This document shows, piece after piece, positions 51,171 through 59,225 of a stretch of DNA of 64,000 bases. The notes beneath the pieces are model-generated. The model saw only the letters and a list, made by a program, of their open reading frames with translations, did no database searches and was not told the DNA's origin. The stretch is from Arthrobacter globiformis (GTDB taxonomy: Bacteria; Actinomycetota; Actinomycetes; Actinomycetales; Micrococcaceae). The translations under genes and the position numbers were made by a program. Each line of letters begins with the position of its first letter. Position 1 is the first letter of the stretch. The stretch covers positions 4,898,001 through 4,962,000 of the forward strand of contig NZ_JAUSYZ010000001.1 in the NCBI RefSeq assembly GCF_030817195.1, in the 5' to 3' direction.

Positions 51171-52109
51171 TTGTCCACACTCCTTGAAGGCGCGCCCGCG
51201 GTCGCCGCCACCACCGCCGCCAACTCCGGCGCTCCGGCAAAAGCCCGCAATGCCGAATTTGTCCTCACCCTGGCCTGCCCCGAACGGCCCGGCATCGTCC
51301 GCGCCATCACCACATTCCTGGCCGACCGCGGCTTCGACATCGTGGAGCACCAGCAGTTCGACGACCACGTCAGCGGCAACCTCTACCTCCGCACCGCCTT
51401 TGGTTTCGACAAGCTCAGCCAACGGGACCAGCAGACGGCCGAAAGCCTCAGCGCCGAATTCGCAACCATCGCCGGCGAGTTCGGCATGGACTTCAGCATC
51501 CACGACAGCCGCCCGCAGCGGCTGCTGGTCATGGTATCGAAGTTCGGCCACTGCTTGAACGACCTCATCTTCCGGTGGCGGGCCGGCAGCCTGGGTGCGG
51601 AGATCGCCGTCGTGGTATCCAACCACGAGGACCTGCGGCCCATGGCCGAGGCGGCCGGGCTGCCCTTCATCCACCTGCCGGTGACGGCAGCCACCAAGCC
51701 GGAGGCCGAGGCCCGGCTGCTTGAGCTGGTGGCCGAATACGACGCCGATCTTGTTGTACTGGCCCGCTACATGCAGGTGCTGTCCGACGATCTGTGCAGG
51801 CAGCTGCGCGGACGGGCCATCAACATCCACCACTCGTTCCTGCCCGGGTTCAAGGGCGCGAAGCCGTACCACCAGGCCTACGACCGCGGAGTCAAGATGG
51901 TCGGCGCCACGGCCCACTATGTCACCGCAGACCTCGATGAAGGTCCCATCATCGAGCAGGAGGTCTTCCGGGTGGACCACGCCCTTGACCCGGACGCACT
52001 GGTGACGGTGGGCCGGGACGCGGAGACCCAGGCGCTCTCCCGCGCTGTGAAGTGGCACTGCCAGCACCGCGTCCTGCTCAACAAGACCCGCACCGTCGTA
52101 TTCCGCTAA
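51171..52109 (+). CDS. purU: Formyltetrahydrofolate deformylase (paralogue 3)
   Basis: 312 residues: ACT domain (FVLTLACPERPGIVRAI) and catalytic domain with INIHHSFLP and ADLDEGPI. I start at TTG 51171 because CAGGAG lies 8 nt upstream; further upstream the frame reads Arg/Pro-rich sequence without similarity. Closely related to paralogue 2. Sits between the ferredoxin and the second dimethylglycine oxidase gene. Confidence 0.93.
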   Translation: MSTLLEGAPAVAATTAANSGAPAKARNAEFVLTLACPERPGIVRAITTFLADRGFDIVEHQQFDDHVSGNLYLRTAFGFDKLSQRDQQTAESLSAEFATIAGEFGMDFSIHDSRPQRLLVMVSKFGHCLNDLIFRWRAGSLGAEIAVVVSNHEDLRPMAEAAGLPFIHLPVTAATKPEAEARLLELVAEYDADLVVLARYMQVLSDDLCRQLRGRAINIHHSFLPGFKGAKPYHQAYDRGVKMVGATAHYVTADLDEGPIIEQEVFRVDHALDPDALVTVGRDAETQALSRAVKWHCQHRVLLNKTRTVVFR

Positions 52110-52144
52110 TTTTCCGCTAACGCGAACCAGGAGAACCACACCCC

Positions 52145-54652
52145 ATGAGCGCATCACCACGCGTCGTTATCATCGGAGCCGGCATCGTCGGCACAAACCT
52201 CGCGGACGAGTTGTCCAGCCGCGGTTGGAACGACATCACCGTCGTCGAGCAGGGCCCGCTGGAACTGGCCGGCGGCTCCACGTCGCACGCCCCCGGCCTG
52301 GTGTTCCAGAACAACTCATCCAAGACCATGACCGAATTCGCCACGTACACGGTCAACAAGCTGCTCTCCCTGAGCAAGGACGGCCAGTCCTGCTTCAACC
52401 AGGTGGGCGGCCTGGAGCTGGCAACCACTCCCGAGCGCCTGGCCGACCTGAAGCGCAAGATGGGTGTGATGACCTCCTGGGGCGTCGAAAGCCGGATTAT
52501 CGACGCCGATGAATGCGAAAAGATCTACCCGCTGCTGAACACCGGCAAGCTCACCGGCGGCCGCGAGGTCCTGGGCGGCCTGCTCATCCCCACCGACGGG
52601 CTGGCCCTGGCTGCCCGTGCCGTGCAGTTGCTGATTGAGCGCTCCCGCGAGCGCGGCGTGGCCTTCCTCGGCTCCACCACAGTCACCGGTATCAGCCAGT
52701 GGGGCGGCAAGGTCACCGGCGTCGAGACGTCCTCCGGCGTGGTTCCTGCCGACATCGTGGTGTCCTGCGCGGGTTTCTGGGGCCGTGAGCTCGGCAAACT
52801 GGTGGGCCTGGAGGTGCCGCTGCTGCCGCTGGCCCACCAGTACGTCAAGACCACGCCGCTGCCTGAACTCAAGGGCGTGAACGACCTGCCCAATGGCGCC
52901 CAGAAGCCCATCCTGCGCTACCAGGACCGCGACCTGTACTTCCGCGAGCACGGCGACCGGATCGGCATCGGCAGCTACGCCCACCGGCCGATGCCGGTGG
53001 ACATGGAACAGCTGCCCCGCGTCGGCGCGGAGGAAATGTCCGACCACCGGATGCCGTCGCGACTTGATTTCACCCTGGAGGACTTCGCGCCCGCGTGGGA
53101 GGACTGCCAGGACCTGCTGCCAGCCCTGCACGCCACCCAGATCGAGGACGGCTTCAACGGTATCTTCTCGTTCACCCCTGACGGCGGCCCGCTGATCGGC
53201 GAAGCCCCGGAACTCTCGGGCTTCTTCGTTGCCGAGGCCGTGTGGGTGACGCACTCCGCCGGTGTGGCCAAGGCCGTTGCCGAGCTGCTCACCGAGGGCC
53301 GTTCCCGCACCGACCTGCACGGTACCGAGCTCACCCGCTTCGAGAAGGTCCAGACCTCTGACGACTACGTCAGCGAGACCTCGCAGCAGAACTTCGTGGA
53401 GATCTACGACATCCTGCACCCGCTGCAGCCCAAGGAATCCCCGCGGGACCTGCGCGTCAGCCCGTTCAACGTCCGGCAGAAGGAACTCGGCGCGTTCTTC
53501 CTTGAGTCGGCAGCATGGGAGCGCCCGCACTGGTTCGAGGCCAACCGCGCCCTGCTGGACGAACTGCCGGCTGAATGGCAGGCGCCCGAACGCGAACCCT
53601 GGGCCGCGATGTTCTCCTCCCCCATTTCGGCGGCCGAAGCGTGGAAGACGCGTACCGCCGTCGCGCTTTACGACATGACGCCGCTGAAGCGGCTGGCCGT
53701 CAACGGACCCGGCGCGCAGGAGCTGCTGCACCGCCTGAGCACCGGGAACATCGCAAAGAAGCCCGGCGCGGTCACCTACTGCCTGCTGCTGGAGCACGAC
53801 GGCGGCATCCGCAGCGACGTGACCGTCGCCAGGCTCGCGGAGGAAGACTTCCAGCTCGGCGTGAACAGCAACGTCGACTTCGACTACCTGCGCGTGGAGG
53901 CCCGGAAGCAGTCGGCCGCCGATCCGGCGCAGTGGGTGCATGTCACCGACATCACCGGCAGCACCTGCTGCATCGGCCTGTGGGGCCCGCTGGCCCGCGA
54001 AGTAATCGGCAAGGTCAGCAGCGACGACCTCACCAATGACGGCCTGAAGTACTTCCGCACCAAGGAAATTTCGGTGGGCGGTATCCCCGTCACAGCCATG
54101 CGCCTGTCCTACGTGGGCGAACTCGGCTGGGAGCTGTACACCACCGCCGAATACGGCCTCAAGCTCTGGGACCTGCTCTTCGAGGCGGGCCGGGAGCACG
54201 GCATCATCGCCGCCGGCCGCGGCGCCTTCAACAGCCTGCGCCTGGAGAAGGGCTACCGGCTCTGGGGCACCGACATGACCACCGAGCACCACCCCTACCA
54301 GTCCGGTCTGGGCTTCTCGGTGGCCAAGGACAAGGTGGGTTTTGTCGGGGCCGAGGCTTTGGCGGCCCGGAAGGAACAGCCCGCGGAGAAGGTGCTGCGC
54401 TGCCTGACGGTCGACGACGGCACCTCCATCGTGCTGGGCAAGGAACCCGTGTACGTGGGCGGGGTAGCGGCCGGGTACGTCACCAGCGCGGCCTACGGTT
54501 ACTCGATCCGCAAGCCGATCGCCTACGCCTGGCTCCCCGCCGCGGTTTCCGAGGGTGACGCCGTGGAGATCGAGTACTTCGGCCGCCGCGTTGCCGCCAC
54601 GGTCAGCGCCGAACCGCTGTTTGACCCGGGCATGGAGCGCCTCCGCGGCTAA
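52145..54652 (+). CDS. Dimethylglycine oxidase-like flavoprotein (second copy)
   Basis: 835 residues with the same architecture as the first copy: FAD domain (RVVIIGAGIVGTNLADEL), covalent-FAD histidine in STSHAPGL, LAHQYVKTTP and a C-terminal GcvT-like folate half (LSYVGELGWELYT, TEHHPYQSGLGF). It is a diverged paralogue, not a copy error, with a five-residue insertion near TGGREVLGG. It may be the main enzyme coupled to the Rieske system, or prefer another N-methyl amino acid. AGGAG lies before the ATG. Confidence 0.93.
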   Translation: MSASPRVVIIGAGIVGTNLADELSSRGWNDITVVEQGPLELAGGSTSHAPGLVFQNNSSKTMTEFATYTVNKLLSLSKDGQSCFNQVGGLELATTPERLADLKRKMGVMTSWGVESRIIDADECEKIYPLLNTGKLTGGREVLGGLLIPTDGLALAARAVQLLIERSRERGVAFLGSTTVTGISQWGGKVTGVETSSGVVPADIVVSCAGFWGRELGKLVGLEVPLLPLAHQYVKTTPLPELKGVNDLPNGAQKPILRYQDRDLYFREHGDRIGIGSYAHRPMPVDMEQLPRVGAEEMSDHRMPSRLDFTLEDFAPAWEDCQDLLPALHATQIEDGFNGIFSFTPDGGPLIGEAPELSGFFVAEAVWVTHSAGVAKAVAELLTEGRSRTDLHGTELTRFEKVQTSDDYVSETSQQNFVEIYDILHPLQPKESPRDLRVSPFNVRQKELGAFFLESAAWERPHWFEANRALLDELPAEWQAPEREPWAAMFSSPISAAEAWKTRTAVALYDMTPLKRLAVNGPGAQELLHRLSTGNIAKKPGAVTYCLLLEHDGGIRSDVTVARLAEEDFQLGVNSNVDFDYLRVEARKQSAADPAQWVHVTDITGSTCCIGLWGPLAREVIGKVSSDDLTNDGLKYFRTKEISVGGIPVTAMRLSYVGELGWELYTTAEYGLKLWDLLFEAGREHGIIAAGRGAFNSLRLEKGYRLWGTDMTTEHHPYQSGLGFSVAKDKVGFVGAEALAARKEQPAEKVLRCLTVDDGTSIVLGKEPVYVGGVAAGYVTSAAYGYSIRKPIAYAWLPAAVSEGDAVEIEYFGRRVAATVSAEPLFDPGMERLRG

Positions 54653-54657
54653 GGCCG

Positions 54658-54741
54658 CTGGTTGAGCTTGTCGCAACCCCGCTGGTTGAGCCTGTCGAAA
54701 CCCAAGAACGGCCCCGCTTCCGAAAGGAGCGGGGCCGTTCT
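54658..54741. terminator. Repeat copies and hairpin terminator after the second dmg gene
   Basis: Two copies of the GCTGGTTGAGCCTGTCGAAACC-like repeat (about 54658-54701) precede a perfect 14-bp stem, AGAACGGCCCCGCT (54705-54718) with AGCGGGGCCGTTCT (54728-54741). The rest of the gap to 54824 shows only one more repeat fragment (GGTTGAGC). Confidence 0.85.
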
Positions 54742-54824
54742 GTTGGTTGAGCGCGAACGAACACTTGAGCCCCGGCCGGGGGCTGACTGGTCCCCCACCG
54801 CGGGAACCGGTCCAGTGACGCCAT

Positions 54825-55004
54825 CTAGACAGAGACGGTGATGTACTGCTTCTTGAAGTGCTCGTGGATCTCCCAAACCCCACTCCAGCCGTTCGGGATC
54901 AGGACCATGTCGCCGGCCTTGTGGTCGAGGCGTTCGCCGGCGTCGGAGACGAGAGTTCCCTTGCCCTCCAGCACCAGCATGTTCTTTGGCACGTTCCCCC
55001 TCAT
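54825..55004 (-). pseudogene. C-terminal fragment of a cupin gene
   Basis: 59 codons from ATG 55004 to TAG 54825-54827. The sequence MLVLEGKGTLVSDAGERLDH followed by KAGDMVLIPNGWSGVWEIHE is the second half of a small cupin barrel (the G-x5-P-x-G type motif). The N-terminal strands and first metal motif are missing, and no Shine-Dalgarno is visible. Probably a relic left at the border between the betaine island and the next cluster. Confidence 0.7.
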
Positions 55005-55052
55005 GAGTCATGCGCCATGGCTGGTGGAGTTATGCCAACAACATGACAATCT

Positions 55053-56030
55053 CTAGGCGTCCAGAACGAGCTTTGGGCACTTGGAGCGGCTGACGCAGAT
55101 GAACATGGTGTCGTTCCTGGCGCGTTCCTTTTGGGACAGAATGGTGTCCCGGTGTTCGACTTCGCCTTCCAGGACCTTGGTTTCGCAGGTACCGCAGAAG
55201 CCTTCCTCGCAGGAGGACATGAAGGAGGGGTTCACCTCGAGCACGACATCCAGGACGGACTTTTCCGGTGGAACGGTCAGCGTGCAGCCGGATTGCCGCA
55301 GCTCAATTTCAAATGGTGCGTCCGCCTCTGTTTCCTCAGCGGCCCCGGTGCGGGCCGGTGGAGTGGCGGCGGCAAACAGTTCCGCATGGAAGGCGTCTGC
55401 ACCGAGGGCATCGGTGGTGATGGTTTGGAGGTCGGCCAGGAGCCATTCCGGTCCGCACGCGTACACGACTGTTCCGGCGGGAGCGTTCTTTATTTCGGTG
55501 AGCAGGTCGGCACGGCCGCGCTCGTCCCGGGGGTAGAGCGCGAGGGAATCGCCCATGACTTCCTGGAGCTCGTCGATGAACGCCATGGTTTGCCGGCTGG
55601 ATCCGCAGTAGACGAGGCGGGCGCTATTTCCCGCTGCCATGAGTTCCCGTGCCATGGCCAGGATGGGTGTAATGCCGATGCCGCCAGCGACCAGGAGGTA
55701 GTGTGTTGCGCCATCCTCTACCCTGAAATGGTTGCGCGGTCCGCGCGCTGTCAGTTTTGTGCCGAGCCGGACCTCGGAGTGGAGTTCCTCCGACCCGCCG
55801 CGACCGCCGGTCTCGCGGAGGACGGCGAGACGGTATTCCTGGAGGTCACGTGGGTCGGAGCACAGGCTGTAGTGCCGCACCAGGCCCGACGGCAGGACGA
55901 CCTCCAGGTGGGCGCCGGGCTCCCATTCGGGGAGTGAGCCGCCGTCGGGAAGGGCCAGTTCGAGGGACATGACGTTGGTGGATTCCTGGCGCAGGCCGCG
56001 CACAACGAGGTCGAGGGTATCTTGGGACAT
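55053..56030 (-). CDS. Rieske oxygenase reductase (FMN/NADH plus 2Fe-2S, VanB/phthalate-reductase type)
   Basis: 325 residues. Order: flavin domain (HYSLCSDP, residues about 50-60), NAD domain (LLVAGGIGITPILAMAREL, about 110-130), and a C-terminal plant-type 2Fe-2S domain with C274, C279, C282 and C312 (CEEGFCGTC and ICVSRSKCP). It feeds electrons to the oxygenase at 57.8-59.1 kb. Last gene of a four-gene operon, 2 bp after the unknown 171-residue protein. Confidence 0.92.
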   Translation of the reverse strand: MSQDTLDLVVRGLRQESTNVMSLELALPDGGSLPEWEPGAHLEVVLPSGLVRHYSLCSDPRDLQEYRLAVLRETGGRGGSEELHSEVRLGTKLTARGPRNHFRVEDGATHYLLVAGGIGITPILAMARELMAAGNSARLVYCGSSRQTMAFIDELQEVMGDSLALYPRDERGRADLLTEIKNAPAGTVVYACGPEWLLADLQTITTDALGADAFHAELFAAATPPARTGAAEETEADAPFEIELRQSGCTLTVPPEKSVLDVVLEVNPSFMSSCEEGFCGTCETKVLEGEVEHRDTILSQKERARNDTMFICVSRSKCPKLVLDA

Positions 56031-56032
56031 GG

Positions 56033-56548
56033 TCAGGCTCCGGTGATGGGGTGTTGGAAGAGTTTTCCGGGGACGGCTTCCCTGGTTCCGCCTTTGAGGA
56101 CCTCGATGAAGTCGCGCGCGAGGTCTGTTTTTCGCACGGTGACGAGCATGTCGAGTTCACGGCGCAGCACTCTCATGGAGGTCGAACCGGGTTCGGAATC
56201 CCAGCCGCCCAGGCCAACCAGGACGCCGGCGAGCAGCGTCCCCTGGTTCCGTCCTGCAGTGGCCATGGCCTCGACGAAATCGTCGGGAATCTCTTCGAGC
56301 CGCGATCCGAGGAACACCATAATGTCCGTACTGGCTGCGAGGTCGCTGACGGTTTCGGTGGTGGGTTGGGTCCCGGGTTCATCGATCCCGTGTTGGAGTA
56401 CTCCGTCGGGGTGGCTCGCGGGTGCCGCTACCCGGACCTGCCGCAGCCCGGCGTCGGACATTGACGAGACGAGTGCAGCGCCCGAGGTCCCAAGGGGGAC
56501 AAGAAGGATCCGGGCCTTGTAGTAGGCGCGCGACGTTAGGTGTGTCAT
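56033..56548 (-). CDS. Unknown 171-residue protein of the second Rieske cluster
   Basis: A soluble alpha/beta protein. The N terminus ARILLVPLGTSGAALVSSM looks like a nucleotide-type beta-alpha turn (G-T-S-G). Further segments: STDIMVFLGSRLEEIPDDFVEAM and a C-terminal helix pair ending GKLFQHPITGA. I do not recognise the family. It is tightly placed between the alcohol dehydrogenase and reductase genes, so a role in the same pathway is likely. Confidence 0.7.
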   Translation of the reverse strand: MTHLTSRAYYKARILLVPLGTSGAALVSSMSDAGLRQVRVAAPASHPDGVLQHGIDEPGTQPTTETVSDLAASTDIMVFLGSRLEEIPDDFVEAMATAGRNQGTLLAGVLVGLGGWDSEPGSTSMRVLRRELDMLVTVRKTDLARDFIEVLKGGTREAVPGKLFQHPITGA

Positions 56549-56577
56549 GGGCTTTCCTTAGTTTGGGTTGTCGGTGC

Positions 56578-57756
56578 TCAGAGCGAAGGTCGAACGACGA
56601 CGTGCGGACTGCTGGGCCCTGTCCGGTCCAGTAGGGTGCGGAAGAGTTCGTCGACGCCGTCGAGCGCGACGTCGATGCTGGGCACGTGTTCCAGGCCGGT
56701 GTCTTCGGTGGCCAGTAGTTCGATGCTCCTGGTGACCGCCTGTGGTGAACGGCCCCGTACCCCGACGACACCGGACGCCCCCCGCACCAGGGTCTTCAGG
56801 TTCACTTCTGCGACGGGAGTGTCCCCGAGCCCGGCCAGGACCAGACGTCCGAGTTTCCGGAGGTGTTCTGTGGTTTGGAGCGCTGGTCCACCAAGGCCGA
56901 CGGTATCGACGATGACGTCGAATCCGGTGGCTTTGCCGTGCCGGCCCAGGGCCGCGGACGTTGATGAGGCGTCGTCGTTGACGATGACGGAGGCGCCCAT
57001 GGCCTCGGCGATCTCCAGACGTTCGCGGCTGGTGCGTGAGTTGCGTCCGAGCACGACGATCTCCTGGGCGCCGGCTGCCCTGGCGGCCGCCACGGCGGCG
57101 ATGCCGTGGTAGCCCGGTCCGATGATGGCCACGCGCGAGCCGCTCGTGGCCCCACCGATGTTAATGACCCAATCAACCGCGTTGGCGAAGGGCTGGGTCC
57201 AGGCAGCGAGGTTCGAATCCAGGTCCCGGGGCAGCTTATGTAGCACTGTCCGGGCCGACAGCTCCATGTATTCCGCGTTGCCGCCGTGAAGACCGGAACC
57301 TTCATGGAGTCCCAGCATTCCTACCCGGCGCTGTCCGCCCCACAGATCCGCGTCCGGGCAGAAACGGTAGATGTCCGGCTGCAGGCAGGCATCACAGGTC
57401 GCCCGCCCGCAGGGCAGGTATTCCTCCAGTGCCACCCTGTCGCCGACCTCGGCGTCCCACGACCACTGCATTACAGGAGTGAGAGAGACGATTTCGCCAA
57501 TGACGTGGTGGCCCATCACTGCGGGATGGCCCAGGCCCTGCTGGTACAGGTCCAGGTCGGTGCCGCACAGCGCGGAGGACTCCACCTTCAACCACCCTGC
57601 GGCGCTCGTGGCCAGTCTCGGGTCAATCGCCTGGACCGTGGTGGTCGAATCAGGCAACGAGACAGCGGCCCTGACAGCATCGGGAAGGGGCGTTGCCAGC
57701 GTCGCGGCCGTCTCAGCCGTCTCGGGAGACACAACCATGGAACCGTGGTCTTTCAT
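56578..57756 (-). CDS. Zinc-binding alcohol dehydrogenase-like oxidoreductase (MDR family)
   Basis: 392 residues. Catalytic-zinc region SSALCGTDLDLY and GHHVIGEI; structural-zinc-like cysteines in LPCGRATCDACLQPDIYRFC; Rossmann VAIIGPGYHGIAAVAAARA. The start ATG has AGGAG upstream; a second Met six codons on is possible. It should oxidise an alcohol, perhaps a product of the neighbouring Rieske oxygenase. 24 bp separate it from the oxygenase gene. Confidence 0.88.
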   Translation of the reverse strand: MKDHGSMVVSPETAETAATLATPLPDAVRAAVSLPDSTTTVQAIDPRLATSAAGWLKVESSALCGTDLDLYQQGLGHPAVMGHHVIGEIVSLTPVMQWSWDAEVGDRVALEEYLPCGRATCDACLQPDIYRFCPDADLWGGQRRVGMLGLHEGSGLHGGNAEYMELSARTVLHKLPRDLDSNLAAWTQPFANAVDWVINIGGATSGSRVAIIGPGYHGIAAVAAARAAGAQEIVVLGRNSRTSRERLEIAEAMGASVIVNDDASSTSAALGRHGKATGFDVIVDTVGLGGPALQTTEHLRKLGRLVLAGLGDTPVAEVNLKTLVRGASGVVGVRGRSPQAVTRSIELLATEDTGLEHVPSIDVALDGVDELFRTLLDRTGPSSPHVVVRPSL

Positions 57757-57780
57757 GCGGAACTCCTAGCGGGTTCGGGT

Positions 57781-59064
57781 CTAGATGGAAACGAAGTCGG
57801 TTCCGGGGACCACCTGGATGGCCTGGTGGGCACCCTCGTGGAACGGCACGTCCTTGGGGAGCAACACAGACGTCGAGCGCACACGCTGGTCCGCGGTGTC
57901 GATGCCCGGGAGGGCCTCGTCCTCCATGGAGTCCAGCGCTGCGAGCAGGCGGCGCCGCGCCAGGATGATGGCGGCATCGGAGGTGCCCAACCGCTCCTTG
58001 GTGCGGTCCGCGATGTCGCCCATGCTTTCCTGCAGGGAGAAATCCTGCGCGGCGATGCCCTCAATGCCTGAGAAGGTCTTGTTCTGCTTCTGGGCCTCAC
58101 GGTCCATGAGGTAGTCGTTGTCCTTGTTGGCGAGGGTCCGGTAGGTTCCGGGAATGTATTTGGCGTGGATGCCGTCGCCGTTGCGCATCTGTTCCAGTTC
58201 GTCTTCGCGCAGGTCGCGGGTCGGGTGGTAGTTCCAGGACCAGGCCCAGCATGTTGTGTCGTCGATCGGGACCCAGGCGTGCCCGCCCATGGGGTTGTGG
58301 GTGCCGAAGGGGGGAATGATCGTGTAGAAGGGCATGATCCACTGGGTGATGCGCCAGTAGAACTCTTCCTCGTTCGCGTTGCGCCGGGCTCCGATCAGCA
58401 GGCCGCCGTCGCTTTCGGCCACCTCGAACTTCGGGCGGGTGTCAGCCTTGATGTACTCATTCCCGGCCGTTCCGGAGTGCATGGGGTCATCGTCGAGGTT
58501 GAAGCGGTGGGCGAAGGACACGTGGCTGGAGTCGATGCCGCCCTCCATGGCCTGGAGGTAGTTGGTTTCCTGGAGGCGCTTGGAGATGAAGCGCTGCCCG
58601 TCGCCGAGCAGGGCCCATTCGAGTTCAGGAAGGTCCGGCATCTTTTCCCCTGGACCCATGTACGCCCAGAGCACGCCTCCCCGTTCCACGAGGGGATATG
58701 ACTTCTGCTTGATCCGGCATTTGAACTTGGAGTCTTCCGGCTCGGACGGCATGTCCGCCAGGTTGCCCTCCACGTCGTACTTCCACCCGTGATAGGCACA
58801 CCGGAGGCCGTTTTCTTCGTTGCGTCCGAAGTACAGGGAAGCGGTCCGGTGTGCACAGAACTCGTCCAACAGGCCCAGCCGGCCGGAAGTGTCTCGGAAA
58901 GCGATGAGCTTTTCGCCCAGGAGCTGGACACGCACGGGTGGGCAATCGGCTTCGGGGAGTTCCTCGGCGAGGAGAGCAGGGAACCAGTATCGGCGGAACA
59001 GGCGCCCCATGGGCGTTTCCGGGCCGGTCTGGGTCAGCAAGACGTTCTGTTCTGAAGTGAGCAC
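57781..59064 (-). CDS. Rieske oxygenase, aromatic/phthalate-dioxygenase-like class, substrate unknown
   Basis: 427 residues. Rieske ligands C70, H72, C89 and H92 (FCAHRTASLYFGRNEENGLRC is split by the usual loop; then AYHGW). The mononuclear iron site is in GGIDSSHVSFAHRF (D178, H181, H186). The long C-terminal part and DSSH pattern are those of phthalate 4,5-dioxygenase and VanA-like demethylases rather than betaine monooxygenases. First gene of the minus-strand operon, divergent from the IclR fusion. Confidence 0.9.
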   Translation of the reverse strand: MLTSEQNVLLTQTGPETPMGRLFRRYWFPALLAEELPEADCPPVRVQLLGEKLIAFRDTSGRLGLLDEFCAHRTASLYFGRNEENGLRCAYHGWKYDVEGNLADMPSEPEDSKFKCRIKQKSYPLVERGGVLWAYMGPGEKMPDLPELEWALLGDGQRFISKRLQETNYLQAMEGGIDSSHVSFAHRFNLDDDPMHSGTAGNEYIKADTRPKFEVAESDGGLLIGARRNANEEEFYWRITQWIMPFYTIIPPFGTHNPMGGHAWVPIDDTTCWAWSWNYHPTRDLREDELEQMRNGDGIHAKYIPGTYRTLANKDNDYLMDREAQKQNKTFSGIEGIAAQDFSLQESMGDIADRTKERLGTSDAAIILARRRLLAALDSMEDEALPGIDTADQRVRSTSVLLPKDVPFHEGAHQAIQVVPGTDFVSI

Positions 59065-59123
59065 TGTTGGCCTTCCATTGAGCCGAGAGGATTTGCTGTC
59101 CGATCTGCGCGCAACTGCGCGTC

Positions 59124-59136
59124 ATTCGGTCACCGA
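59124..59136. promoter_or_regulatory. Perfect palindrome in the Rieske/IclR divergent promoter
   Basis: TTCGGTCACCGAA reads the same on both strands apart from its centre. The 8-bp palindrome TGCGCGCA lies 11 bp further left (59105-59112). On the minus strand TTGACG (59160-59165) is a possible -35 for the oxygenase operon. Candidate operator for the regulator at 59226. Confidence 0.5.
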
Positions 59137-59225
59137 AGTGTTGCATGGCTCTCAGTGGTCCGTCAAGCAATGGCCTTGGGCGGCACCACGACCGGCCGGA
59201 GGAGCGATGGTCTAGATTCGAGAGT

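Noticed and set aside
52316..54883. An 855-codon minus-strand frame opposite the second dimethylglycine oxidase
   Set aside because: Low-complexity antisense shadow; the plus strand carries a full, conserved oxidase.
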